DNA of 64,000 nucleotides from Janthinobacterium lividum (GTDB lineage: Bacteria > Pseudomonadota > Gammaproteobacteria > Burkholderiales > Burkholderiaceae_D): NCBI RefSeq assembly GCF_011601275.1, contig NZ_JAAOLY010000018.1:62001-126000 (forward strand), read 5' to 3'. This document shows positions 1 through 8,040 of this stretch, one piece after another; positions within the stretch are counted from its first letter, which is position 1, and every line of letters begins with the position of its first letter. The notes below the pieces were generated by a model that saw only the letters and a program-made list of their open reading frames with translations, was not told the DNA's origin and ran no database searches. Position numbers and translations under genes: made by a program.

Positions 1-966
1 AATCGCGTGTTCGAGCTGCGCGACGCCTACGACACCAAGGTCGAGGCCGAAAAGCAAGCCGCGATTACGAAGGAGCGCGAGCGCATTGCCGCGATCCAGG
101 CTGATATCGCGGCGATCCATGATGCGCCGCTGGAACTGGTGGGCAAGTCCGCTACCGATATTCAGGCGGCCGTAGCTACCGTGGCAGCCATCGTCGTGGA
201 TAAGGAGCGCTTTGCCGAATTCGAGAAGGACGCTGCCAAGGTTGTGGCCGAAGTGAGCGCCAAGCTCGCCAGCCTGCATGCCGCAGCAGTCGCGAACGAA
301 GAAGAAGCCGCCCGCATTGCCGCCGAGCGCGCTGAGCTGGCGCAACTGCGCGAAGCGGCTGCCGAGGCCCGGCGTATCGCCCAAGTGGAAACTGACCGCA
401 TCGCTGCCCAGCGCCAGGCCGAAGACGACCGCCGGGCGGCGCTGGCTGCCGAGCAGGAAGCGGAAGCGCTGCGCCAACGCGAAGCCCATGCCGCTGAATT
501 GAAAAAGCAGGCCGACGCCCAAGCCGAGCAGAACCGGCTGGAGCAAGCGGAAATCGCACGCCAGCGCCAGGAGTTGCTGGACATGCAGGCCGCTGCAGCC
601 GAAGCCACAAGGCTGGCCCAGGTCGAAGCCGACCGCCTGGCAAATGATGCTGCGCAATCCGAACAAACCGCGCAGCTCGCCGTAGCGCGCGCCGCCGAGC
701 CGCCCGTCGTCCAAGTTGCGGCGCTCACGCCTACCGCCCCCATCGGCATGCGCCGCACGCCGGCACCCATCGCGCCGGCACCGAGCCGCCCAGCGCCAGC
801 CCCCGATCTGCTCGACGCCGCCGCCGATGACCTCTACCCATCCGACAGCGACATCCTCGATGTGATGTTCGACCAGTTCGGCCTGACGGCGGCCGAGGCC
901 ATCGACCGCCTGGCCAAGTTCGACTTTGCCGCCGCGCGCGCCGGCCTCGTCGCCGAAGCCGCATAA
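1..966 (+). CDS. Phage coiled-coil protein, 5' partial
   Basis: The reading frame is open to the left edge of the window, so the true start is missing; a GTG at base 7 is only the first in-frame start-like codon. The visible ~320 residues are rich in Ala, Glu, Gln and Arg and should form long coiled coils. An internal repeat is visible: EARRIAQVETDRIA near residue 125 recurs as EATRLAQVEADRLA near residue 205. A Pro/Ala-rich linker (about residues 225-268) leads to a small acidic C-terminal domain with the pattern SDSDILDVMFDQFGLT. I do not recognise a defined function. Position upstream of KTSC and NinB genes suggests the early or recombination region of the phage. Confidence 0.7.
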   Translation, partial: NRVFELRDAYDTKVEAEKQAAITKERERIAAIQADIAAIHDAPLELVGKSATDIQAAVATVAAIVVDKERFAEFEKDAAKVVAEVSAKLASLHAAAVANEEEAARIAAERAELAQLREAAAEARRIAQVETDRIAAQRQAEDDRRAALAAEQEAEALRQREAHAAELKKQADAQAEQNRLEQAEIARQRQELLDMQAAAAEATRLAQVEADRLANDAAQSEQTAQLAVARAAEPPVVQVAALTPTAPIGMRRTPAPIAPAPSRPAPAPDLLDAAADDLYPSDSDILDVMFDQFGLTAAEAIDRLAKFDFAAARAGLVAEAA

Positions 967-997
967 ACACCGCCCCGCCCACCACCAGGAGAAAACA

Positions 998-1708
998 ATG
1001 AATACAGCAGTCGCAGCACCACAAATCACCCTGCAAGCCATCCAATCCTCGCAGATCGCCGCCATCGGCCACTGCCCGGCGACCGAAACTCTGGCCGTGC
1101 AGTTCTTCCGCAAGGGCGCGCCAGCGGACGTCTACCACTACGCCAACGTCACGGCCACAGAGTATGCAGCCTTCGCCGGCGCCGAATCCATCGGCAAGCA
1201 CTTCTACGCGCACATCAAGCCGCATGCCGACAAGCACCCGTACACGAACATGGGCACGCCGGCCGTCGAGCTGGCGCCGGTCAAGCTGAGCAAGGAACTG
1301 CTGGCCGGCCTGCTAACGGGCCGCGAATACGGCAGCGAAATGGCCAAGGAAGAAGAGCAGCAGGCCAAGGCGGCCGGCCTGATCGTGATCTTTGGCGCCA
1401 GCGACGACCTGATGGAGTTCCGTGGCTTGGTGGACGACGAGCGCGGCGCCCCTACCGTGGCGCTGGTCGATGCCAAAGGCCTGCTGCCGTTCCGCGAGGA
1501 TATCCAGCACGACGACGATGCACTCAAGGACTATTTCGCCCGGGCGCCACAGGTGCGCGCCGTGGATGCCCTGTGGGCCAAGGAAGACGGCTACAGCTGG
1601 ACCTACCGCACCGATATCCCGCACGCCACGTTCGAAATCGTGGAAGGCGGTGAACCGTACTGCCGCGGCATCGTGATCGACGTGGTTGACCTGGGCGGTG
1701 CAGCGTGA
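998..1708 (+). CDS. KTSC-domain phage protein with a C-terminal unknown domain
   Basis: The protein has 236 residues from the ATG at 998, which follows an AGGAG ribosome binding site at 987-991; an earlier in-frame ATG at 926 lies inside the preceding gene and lacks one. Residues about 15-72 read like a KTSC domain (SSQIAAIGHCPATETLAVQF, then YHYANV and a terminal GKHFYAHIKP pattern). KTSC domains occur in phage and lysyl-tRNA-synthetase-linked proteins and are thought to bind RNA or nucleic acid. Residues about 100-236 form a second, acidic region containing VIFGASDDLMEFRG, a pattern common in uncharacterised prophage proteins. It overlaps the next gene by a GTGA junction, which suggests translational coupling. 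Function of the fusion is unknown. Confidence 0.7.
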   Translation: MNTAVAAPQITLQAIQSSQIAAIGHCPATETLAVQFFRKGAPADVYHYANVTATEYAAFAGAESIGKHFYAHIKPHADKHPYTNMGTPAVELAPVKLSKELLAGLLTGREYGSEMAKEEEQQAKAAGLIVIFGASDDLMEFRGLVDDERGAPTVALVDAKGLLPFREDIQHDDDALKDYFARAPQVRAVDALWAKEDGYSWTYRTDIPHATFEIVEGGEPYCRGIVIDVVDLGGAA

Positions 1709-1947
1709 CCGGCCGCCCGGCCCGCAAGTCCGCCGCGCAGCTTCAAGCGGTCTGCGACAAATTCAATGCTACGCACCTGGTCGGCACGGCCGTCAGCGTC
1801 AAGCTGGACAGTGGAGAGGTTCGCGATACGGTCACCACCAGTGAGGCGCAGGTACTGAGCGGCCATACACCGGTCATCTGGCTGGAAGGCATCAGCGGCT
1901 GTTATGACCTGGAACACGTGACAGCTTTGAAGGCGGCGACAGCATGA
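1705..1947 (+). CDS. Small hypothetical phage protein
   Basis: An 80-residue protein starting with GTG inside the GTGA stop/start overlap with the KTSC gene, and ending in an ATGA overlap with the next gene. The tight coupling on both sides supports that it is real. The N-terminus is basic (TGRPARKSAAQLQAVCDKFN), followed by a short beta-rich stretch. A motif like VGTAVSVKLDSGEVRDTVT suggests a small SH3-like or OB-like barrel, but this is a guess from pattern only. No recognised family. Confidence 0.6.
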   Translation: MTGRPARKSAAQLQAVCDKFNATHLVGTAVSVKLDSGEVRDTVTTSEAQVLSGHTPVIWLEGISGCYDLEHVTALKAATA

Positions 1948-2630
1948 GCGCCGCCTGTCCCGAAGAACGTTTCCTGCGCGACGTAGCCAAGCACGAAATG
2001 ATCGTGATCCGTGATGACGGCGTGCACCGCCACATCCGGTTCAAGCAGCCGGACAGCAGCAACATGTTCTTCGATCTGGTTACTTGGCCGGGTTTCCTGT
2101 GCTACAGCGGCGACATGGGCACCTACGTTTTCCAGCGCACGCAAGACATGTTCGGCTTCTTCCGCAAGAACGGACGCCTGGACGGCATCGATCGGCGCTA
2201 CTGGGCCGAGAAAATCGAGGCAGCCGACAACACCGGCGTGACAAGACACAGTCACGATGAGTTCACGCGCCAGATAAATGACTGGGTGGACCAGCAAGCA
2301 GAGGGCGACAAGCCGGGCGACGACGAGCCTGAACAGCTTGCGCTGTGGGCTGAGGCCTATGCCGAGCTGCGCGCCGAGGTCGAGTCGGAGGTGCTGAGCG
2401 CGGACAGCAACGAGGTGCGATGTTTCGACGCCGCGAACGACTTCACCCACGCCGGCGATGCCTGGAAAGCATTCCATGGCCTGGATACAAAGTTCGAGTT
2501 CACCGATTTTTGGGAGGTCGATACTAAGGAATACACGCCCCGCTTCCTCTGGTGCTGCTACGCGTTGGCCTGGGGCATCGAGCAATACGACGCGGCCCAG
2601 CGGCTGGCGGCCGAGGCGGTGCCGGCATGA
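1944..2630 (+). CDS. Hypothetical phage protein
   Basis: A 228-residue protein beginning at the ATG of an ATGA overlap with the previous gene. It contains aromatic-rich segments such as MFFDLVTWPGFLCYSGDMG and TYVFQRTQDMFGFFRK, then an acidic helical middle and a tryptophan-rich C-terminus (FTDFWEVDTKEYTPRFLWCC). Proteins with this look recur in prophages of beta- and gammaproteobacteria next to recombination genes, but I cannot name a biochemical role. It is translated in series with the surrounding early-region genes. Confidence 0.65.
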   Translation: MSAACPEERFLRDVAKHEMIVIRDDGVHRHIRFKQPDSSNMFFDLVTWPGFLCYSGDMGTYVFQRTQDMFGFFRKNGRLDGIDRRYWAEKIEAADNTGVTRHSHDEFTRQINDWVDQQAEGDKPGDDEPEQLALWAEAYAELRAEVESEVLSADSNEVRCFDAANDFTHAGDAWKAFHGLDTKFEFTDFWEVDTKEYTPRFLWCCYALAWGIEQYDAAQRLAAEAVPA

Positions 2631-2658
2631 TGGCGCGCCGCACGGCGGGAGTACCGCC

Positions 2659-3072
2659 ATGACGAAGCAGACCTACTTCCTCGTACACGACGAGGCGCGG
2701 CGCCGGGCGATTGAATTCGCCAAGACCGCGCCGCCCGGCTGGATGGTGGTGTTTTCCGAGCCGAAGAAGAAACGCGCCCAGGAAGAAAAGTACCACGCCA
2801 TGATCGGCGAGATCGCCAAGCAGGTCGAGCACATCGGGCGCAAGTGGGACGCCGACGACATGAAGCGGCTACTGGTGGACGAATTCGCCGACGAAATGCG
2901 CTTGGCTGGCACGCCGCTGCACCACGACGGACGCGTTACGCCCAGCTTCGACGGGCGCCGCATCGTGCAGTTAGGCGTCCAGACCAGCGACTTCTACGTG
3001 AAGGAAGCCGCGCAGTTCATTGAATTTTTGTATGCCTTCGGTGCCGCGCGCGGCGTCGTGTTCTCAGAATAA
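2659..3072 (+). CDS. ninB: NinB-family recombination protein
   Basis: A 137-residue protein from the ATG at 2659, the typical NinB length (lambda NinB/Orf is 146 residues). Longer in-frame starts are rejected because they would read through the end of the previous gene. Recognisable features are FLVHDEARRRAIEFAKTAPPG near the start and EKKYHAMIGEIAKQVEHIGRKWDADDMKRLL-like helices, then the conserved LGVQTSDFYVKEAAQFIEFLYAFGA pattern near the end. In lambda, NinB binds single-stranded DNA and SSB and replaces host RecFOR as a recombination mediator. Its placement directly before an RdgC-like gene fits a phage recombination module. Confidence 0.85.
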   Translation: MTKQTYFLVHDEARRRAIEFAKTAPPGWMVVFSEPKKKRAQEEKYHAMIGEIAKQVEHIGRKWDADDMKRLLVDEFADEMRLAGTPLHHDGRVTPSFDGRRIVQLGVQTSDFYVKEAAQFIEFLYAFGAARGVVFSE

Positions 3073-3081
3073 GGAATCGTC

Positions 3082-4551
3082 ATGTTTTTCAAGAATTTGC
3101 AGATTTACCGCCTGCCCGCCCCTTGGGCCATGACGGCCGCCGCGCTCGAGCAGGCGCTGGCGCCGCAGCAGTTCACGCCCGCCACCAGCATGGACCTGGT
3201 GCGCCAGGGCTGGACCGCCCCGCGCGGCGCCAGCGCGCCGCTGGTGCACGCCGTGGGCGGCCAGTTCCTGCTGCAGTTGAAAACCGAGAAGAAGCTGTTG
3301 CCGTCGACCGTGATCAACCAGGTGGCCGCCGCCCGCGCCCTGGAAATGGAAGAAGCCCAGGGGTTCGCGCCCGGCAAGAAGGCCATGAAGGAATTGAAAG
3401 AGCGCGTCACCGACGAGCTGCTGCCGCGCGCCTTCGCCATTCTCAGCACTACGGCCGTGTGGATCGACCCGGTGAACGGATGGTTGGTGGTGGACGCGGC
3501 CAGCCCGGCGAAGGCAGACGAGGTGGTCAAGCTGCTGCTGAAATCCGTCGACAAGCTGCCGCTAGAAAGCCTGCGCGTGCAGCGTTCGCCCGTGGGCGTG
3601 ATGACGGAATGGCTGCAGGCGGACGAATCCCCGGCCGGCTTCACGGTCGATCAGGACGCGATCATGCGCGCCACCGGCGAGAGCAAGGCCCAGGTGGCGT
3701 ACAAGCGCCATACCTTGGAAGCGGACGATATCCGCCGCCACATTGCCGCCGGCAAGCAGTGCACGCGCCTGGCCATGACCTGGAACGACAAGATCAGCTT
3801 CGTGCTGGACGAGTCTCTGGCCATCAAGTCAGTCAAGCCGCTGGAAATTATCAAGGAAAGCGCCACGCGCAACGACGACGAGCGCTTCGACAGCGACTTC
3901 GCCCTGATGACCGGCGAGCTGGCCAAGATGCTGGCCGACTTGGTGGAGGCGCTGGGTGGCGAGGCCGACGTGGAGACGCAGGCGCCGGGCCCGGCTGCTG
4001 CCGGCCGGCAGAAGGTCGAGCGCGCCGTGAACTTGACCGCCGATCTGTACAAGCTTCGCGCCCGTTACCGCGATGTGCTCAACGAGTTGTATGACAGCAC
4101 CGTTCAGCCGGCCGTTGCCCGCGTGCGCGAACACATGGCAGAAACCGCCGAGGACGCGATTAAATCGGCGCTGACGCTGGCCAAGGGGCTGCCTGGCGGC
4201 TCGCGATCCGCCGACCTGCTTCTGGTAGCCGCCGTCGAGATCATGGAGCCGAGTCCACGACCGGCAGCGGGCGATGCCCCTATCCGCCAGCAGCGCCCGG
4301 TGCTGCAGCTGAATGGCGAAGCGACAGGCGCCGTGCCGCCCGGCGACGGCAGCGCAACCGATCCGCTGTATTGCCAGGCGGTCGAGGTAGTACGCACGCA
4401 CCAGCGCGCATCGATATCGCTGATCCAGCGCCATCTTCGTATCGGCTACAACCGGGCTGCGCGACTGCTGGAGGCGATGGAAGGCTCCGTCGTCGGATCG
4501 ATGCGGTCGAACGGTAGCCGCGAGCTGCTGGCGCAAAGCGGTGACGTATGA
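3082..4551 (+). CDS. RdgC-like recombination protein fused to an FtsK gamma domain
   Basis: The protein has 489 residues. Residues 1 to about 297 match RdgC along its length: N-terminus [20 protein letters not shown], a TEKKLLP motif, [10 protein letters not shown], and the terminal [23 protein letters not shown]. RdgC is a ring-shaped DNA-binding protein that limits RecA loading and is about 300 residues in bacteria. Residues about 300-390 are helical and unrecognised. Residues about 425-485 match the FtsK gamma winged helix: [31 protein letters not shown] and the NG-x-RELL end. In FtsK this domain reads KOPS sequences and activates XerD. No FtsK motor domain is present. It starts 9 bases after ninB and ends shortly before a convergent gene. 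The RdgC call is strong and the gamma call is nearly as strong; the combined role is unknown. Confidence 0.85.
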   Translation: MFFKNLQIYRLPAPWAMTAAALEQALAPQQFTPATSMDLVRQGWTAPRGASAPLVHAVGGQFLLQLKTEKKLLPSTVINQVAAARALEMEEAQGFAPGKKAMKELKERVTDELLPRAFAILSTTAVWIDPVNGWLVVDAASPAKADEVVKLLLKSVDKLPLESLRVQRSPVGVMTEWLQADESPAGFTVDQDAIMRATGESKAQVAYKRHTLEADDIRRHIAAGKQCTRLAMTWNDKISFVLDESLAIKSVKPLEIIKESATRNDDERFDSDFALMTGELAKMLADLVEALGGEADVETQAPGPAAAGRQKVERAVNLTADLYKLRARYRDVLNELYDSTVQPAVARVREHMAETAEDAIKSALTLAKGLPGGSRSADLLLVAAVEIMEPSPRPAAGDAPIRQQRPVLQLNGEATGAVPPGDGSATDPLYCQAVEVVRTHQRASISLIQRHLRIGYNRAARLLEAMEGSVVGSMRSNGSRELLAQSGDV

Positions 4552-4574
4552 ACGTTAGAGCAATCGCTTGCAGT

Positions 4575-5222
4575 CTACTGCGTAAAAACTTGCTCTTCCA
4601 GTTTCGCCTTCACGGTTTGCACTTCTGGGATAAGTTTATCCAACTGAGCCTTTATCACTGGAAAAAGGCCCTTGAGCTGGGCAGCAACTTCTGCCGACGG
4701 AGTTTCATTATGCGGGATCAGTTGGGCAATCGCACTGTTGCGGTCAAGGAGAGCAAACAGCATGTCGAGCTCGGCGTAAACGCCAATGAGCTTGCCTCTG
4801 ACATGATCGTCGGACACCGCCCATATTTTTGCGGCATTCGCTACGTAGATCGGAAATCGGAAACTCGCGCTGGGAAAGATCAACTGCAGCATTTTTCCGA
4901 AGACAGCACTAGGGGTTTGCCAGACTTTTTCGTTGATGTCTTCAAGTGCAGCGCTGTACACCGTCAACTCGGCAATCAAACTGATGATCACGTTGCGCTG
5001 ATCCGCTGCAAGATCGTTGATCGCCTTATTTTCTGTGTGCTTCAGCTGCGCTTTGACCCCATAACCCGCTCCAACGATGGCTGCAACGGAACCAACCGCC
5101 TGCACCCAGGAAGGCAAGCTCGAATCCTTGTCTGGCCAACATGTGTAGCAAACAAAGGAAACAATGAACATGCTTGAAATGCTGGAAGCAACAAGAAGCC
5201 AATTAAAAATTTTGTTCAACAT
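4575..5222 (-). CDS. Membrane-anchored hypothetical protein, moron candidate
   Basis: A 215-residue protein on the opposite strand to the phage operon. The ATG at 5222 is preceded by GGGG five bases upstream; an in-frame ATG at 5231 is an alternative. Two hydrophobic segments are visible: residues about 8-27 (LLVASSISSMFIVSFVCYTC) and about 38-56 (VQAVGSVAAIVGAGYG), followed by a basic helix (VKAQLKHTENK) and a largely helical cytoplasmic domain. This is the layout of a small membrane-anchored sensor or exclusion protein. Base composition is visibly AT-richer than in the flanking genes. Being solitary, inverted and compositionally different is the usual mark of a phage moron (a lysogenic-conversion gene). 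The function is not recognisable from sequence. Confidence 0.65.
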   Translation of the reverse strand: MLNKIFNWLLVASSISSMFIVSFVCYTCWPDKDSSLPSWVQAVGSVAAIVGAGYGVKAQLKHTENKAINDLAADQRNVIISLIAELTVYSAALEDINEKVWQTPSAVFGKMLQLIFPSASFRFPIYVANAAKIWAVSDDHVRGKLIGVYAELDMLFALLDRNSAIAQLIPHNETPSAEVAAQLKGLFPVIKAQLDKLIPEVQTVKAKLEEQVFTQ

Positions 5223-5252
5223 ATACCCCATTAAATTTGGAGCAATACTAGC

Positions 5253-5921
5253 ATGAGAAAAGTGCGCCCTATCCTCTTCAGCGCTCCCATGGTGCGCGCC
5301 GTGCTCGACGGCAGCAAGACGCAGACGCGGAGGGTGATGAAGCCACAGCCGGAGCCGGCCCCGCATCGGCCAGGGGACTACCAGTGGCCCTGCAACGCGT
5401 TCCAGTCGATGGTTAGCGTTTCGGATACGCGCGCGTCTGGCGCACACGGTATGGCCGGCGATGCCTGCCCGCACGGTGCGCATCGTGATCAGCTGCGGGT
5501 GCGAGAAACCTTCTTCGCCTATGGCCGCTGGGAAACCCGGTTCAGCACCAAGAAGGCGCGCGACGAGTGGCACTTTGTCGATATGACGACCGAGTGCGAC
5601 CGGGCCTACCAGTTCGCCGCTGACAACCCGGACCTGCCGCTGGCGACCGGCCGCCGCAGCGCCCTGCCCGGCTGGCACAAGCGCCCGGCGATTTTCATGC
5701 CGCGCGCGGCCAGCCGTATCCTGCTGGAGATCGCATCGGTGCGCGTTGAGCGCCTGAACGACTGCAGCGTCGAGGATGCGCTGGCCGAGGGTATTTCGCA
5801 TCGCACGATGAACGACCCGCGCGTCGAGTATCAGCGCTTGTGGGACGACATCAACGGCGCTGGTGCATGGGCAGCGAATCCATGGGTATGGGCGATCGAA
5901 TTCAGGCGGGTGACGCCGTGA
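5253..5921 (+). CDS. ASCH/PUA-like phage protein
   Basis: A 222-residue protein. Its N-terminus, RPILFSAPMVRAVLDGSKTQTRRV, is the hallmark of ASCH-type phage proteins (the G-x-K-T-x-T-R-R element that binds nucleic acid in the PUA superfamily). It is followed by GDQLRVRETF-like and FMPRAASRILLEI segments and by VEDALAEGI and NPWVWAIEFRRV at the C-terminus. All are conserved positions in this group. Annotated relatives are sometimes called morphogenetic protein, without good evidence. A GGAG lies at 5240-5243. It ends in a GTGA overlap with the nuclease-like gene downstream, so the ASCH, nuclease-like and helicase genes form one translational unit. The likely role is binding modified or structured nucleic acid; this is an inference. 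Confidence 0.7.
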   Translation: MRKVRPILFSAPMVRAVLDGSKTQTRRVMKPQPEPAPHRPGDYQWPCNAFQSMVSVSDTRASGAHGMAGDACPHGAHRDQLRVRETFFAYGRWETRFSTKKARDEWHFVDMTTECDRAYQFAADNPDLPLATGRRSALPGWHKRPAIFMPRAASRILLEIASVRVERLNDCSVEDALAEGISHRTMNDPRVEYQRLWDDINGAGAWAANPWVWAIEFRRVTP

Positions 5922-6289
5922 GCGCATTGATCCTGCGCAGCGTAGCGGAAACTCTGCCGCGCTTCGCCTACCGGTTTGCCAACGAGGTCACCCTGCATGA
6001 AGGGATGGCGCAAGTCCTCTCCGAAGCCGGAATCAACTTCCAGCGCGAGGTGGTGGCCGGCCCAAAGGACCGCTTCGACTTCCTCGTCGCGTCCGGCATC
6101 GTGATCGAGGCAAAGATCAAGGGTTCGCTGTCGCAAGCGCTCACGCAAATTGCCCGCTACGCCGCGCGGCCCGACGTTACGGCCGTGGTGCTGGTGACGA
6201 CCAGATTCTGGGGCGGCGCTGGCGCCGAGGTCGACCAACTCCATGGAAAACCCGTACGCATTATCAAACTGACAGGAGCATCGTTTTGA
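5918..6289 (+). CDS. PD-(D/E)XK-like nuclease-fold protein
   Basis: A 123-residue protein from the GTG at 5918, inside a GTGA overlap with the ASCH gene. The motif DRFDFLVASGIVIEAKIKGS has the spacing of the PD-(D/E)XK core (Asp, about 10 residues, then Glu-Ala-Lys), followed by a helix SLSQALTQIARYA and a strand AVVLVTTRF, as in small restriction-endonuclease-like folds. It overlaps the SNF2 gene through a TTGA junction. Pairing a small PD-(D/E)XK protein with a SNF2 helicase is seen in phage replication or recombination modules and in some defence modules. Activity is not proven; the residues present are compatible with a metal-dependent nuclease. Confidence 0.65.
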   Translation: MSALILRSVAETLPRFAYRFANEVTLHEGMAQVLSEAGINFQREVVAGPKDRFDFLVASGIVIEAKIKGSLSQALTQIARYAARPDVTAVVLVTTRFWGGAGAEVDQLHGKPVRIIKLTGASF

Positions 6290-8040
6290 CCTCGACATAC
6301 GGAACCATCAACTACACCGAGCGTTTCTGGCTGATCCAGGGCGAACCGTTCGTGCGGGCGCGCCTCAAGCGGGTCTTCCCACGCGTGCCGCAGCACGCCG
6401 CCAAGCACATCTGCATTTCGGTGACGCCGGAGAATACGCGTGAGCTGGCCTGGTTCATCGACCGGTACCCGATGGAGGTCGACCGCCGCGACATCATGGA
6501 TCGCCTGGCCGATCAGCACCGCGACTGCGAAACACGCCTCGCCGACCTGATGGCGGGCCATGTGCCGCCCTTCGAGATCAAACTGGCCAAGCCGGCGCGC
6601 GAGTACCAGGCCTTCGCGGCGCAGATGCTTGAACTGAAAGGCGGCTTCCTGCTGGCCGACGACCTCGGATTGGGCAAGACAGTATCGGCCATTTGCGGCA
6701 TGGTGCGCGCCGAGAACCTGCCCGTGGTGGTCGTCTGTCCGGCGCACTTGCCGCGCCAGTGGCGCGCCATGATCAAGGAGTTCGCGCCTGACCTGACCGT
6801 ACACATCCTCAAGAAAGGCTCGCCATACGACCTGATGCCCCGTTCGCGCTCGAAGCAGATTGAACTGATCCCACCGCGTCTACCGGACGTGATCATCACC
6901 TCGTATCACAAGTTGCGCGGCTGGGCCGAGACCTTGCACGGCGTGGCGAAATACGTGGTCTACGACGAATGCCAGGCGCTGCGCAGCCCTGGCACGGCGA
7001 TCTACCAGGCCGCTGTGCACCTTGGCGCCGGCGCCGCGCGGCGCATGGGCCTGAGCGCCACGCCGATCTACAACTATGGCCACGAGTTCTATCACGTGCT
7101 GAACGTGGTGGCACCCGAGGCGTTGGGCGAGTATGACGAATTCGTCCGCGAGTGGTGCTCGACCGAAGTCGACGGCAAGGCCAGGCTGGCAAATGCCAAG
7201 GAATTCGGCGCCTACCTGCGCCGCGAAGGCATCATGCTGCGCCGCACGCGCGCCGATGTGGGTCGCGAGTTGCCGAACCTGTCGAAGATCGTGCACGAAG
7301 TCGACGCCGATGAGAAGGCGCTCGACGCCCTGCACAGCGATGCCATCTCGCTGGCCAAGATCGTCTTGCGTCATAACGAGCTGTTCCGCGGTGAAAAGAT
7401 GCAGGCCGCTGGCGAGTTCGACGCGCTGATGCGGCAGGCCACCGGCATCGCGAAGGCGCCCTACGTCGCCGAATTCGTCAAGCTGCTACTCGACAGTGGT
7501 GAGCCAATCGTGTTGTTTGGCTGGCACCGCGCGGTATATAGCATCTGGATGGAAGCGCTGGCCGCCTTCAATCCCATGCTGTACACCGGCAGCGAGTCGG
7601 CGAACCAAAAGGATGAGGCTGTCAGCGCCTTCCTGACCGGCAAAGCCCAAGTGCTGATCATGTCGCTGCGCTCCGGCGCCGGCGTCGACGGCCTGCAGGG
7701 CTACTGCAACACCGTGGTGTTCGGCGAGCTGGACTGGTCGCCTGGCGTGCATGAGCAATGTATCGGGCGCGTGCACCGGGATGGCCAGGATGCGCCCTGC
7801 TCCGCCTACTTCCTCGTGTCGGACAGTGGCGCCGACCCGATCATGGCCGAAGTGCTGGGTGTGAAGCGCGAGCAGATCGAGTCAGTGCGAAACCCGGACT
7901 CGGCGCTTGCTGAACGGATCAACACCGGCGAGAACAACATTCAGCGCCTGGCGCGTGAGTTCTTGGCGAGGCGCGGCGAGGCGTTGACGCCAGTGGACAC
8001 GGTGGCCGCACTTCCAGGCATTCCGGGAGATGCGCCATGA
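6286..8040 (+). CDS. SNF2-family DEAD/DEAH helicase of the phage
   Basis: A 584-residue superfamily-2 ATPase with a TTG start at 6286 (AGGAG at 6274-6278). After an N-terminal region of about 100 residues come the helicase motifs: Walker A in LADDLGLGKTVSA, motif Ia VVVVCPAHLPRQW, DEAH-type box YDECQALRS, motif III GLSATP, then the second RecA-like lobe with motif V-like IMSLRSGAGVDGLQ and motif VI QCIGRVHRDGQ. The QxxGRxHRxGQ form is typical of SNF2 proteins, which translocate on double-stranded DNA. Length and layout match stand-alone phage SNF2 proteins without accessory domains. It is coupled to a nuclease-like gene upstream and an AlpA-like gene downstream (ATGA overlap). The likely role is in phage DNA replication or recombination. 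Confidence 0.9.
   Translation: MTSTYGTINYTERFWLIQGEPFVRARLKRVFPRVPQHAAKHICISVTPENTRELAWFIDRYPMEVDRRDIMDRLADQHRDCETRLADLMAGHVPPFEIKLAKPAREYQAFAAQMLELKGGFLLADDLGLGKTVSAICGMVRAENLPVVVVCPAHLPRQWRAMIKEFAPDLTVHILKKGSPYDLMPRSRSKQIELIPPRLPDVIITSYHKLRGWAETLHGVAKYVVYDECQALRSPGTAIYQAAVHLGAGAARRMGLSATPIYNYGHEFYHVLNVVAPEALGEYDEFVREWCSTEVDGKARLANAKEFGAYLRREGIMLRRTRADVGRELPNLSKIVHEVDADEKALDALHSDAISLAKIVLRHNELFRGEKMQAAGEFDALMRQATGIAKAPYVAEFVKLLLDSGEPIVLFGWHRAVYSIWMEALAAFNPMLYTGSESANQKDEAVSAFLTGKAQVLIMSLRSGAGVDGLQGYCNTVVFGELDWSPGVHEQCIGRVHRDGQDAPCSAYFLVSDSGADPIMAEVLGVKREQIESVRNPDSALAERINTGENNIQRLAREFLARRGEALTPVDTVAALPGIPGDAP

Noticed and set aside
4548..5177. Plus-strand 209-codon reading frame starting with an ATGA overlap after the RdgC fusion
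   Set aside because: It is antisense to the minus-strand membrane protein, which has credible membrane segments and composition; the plus frame gives no recognisable protein.
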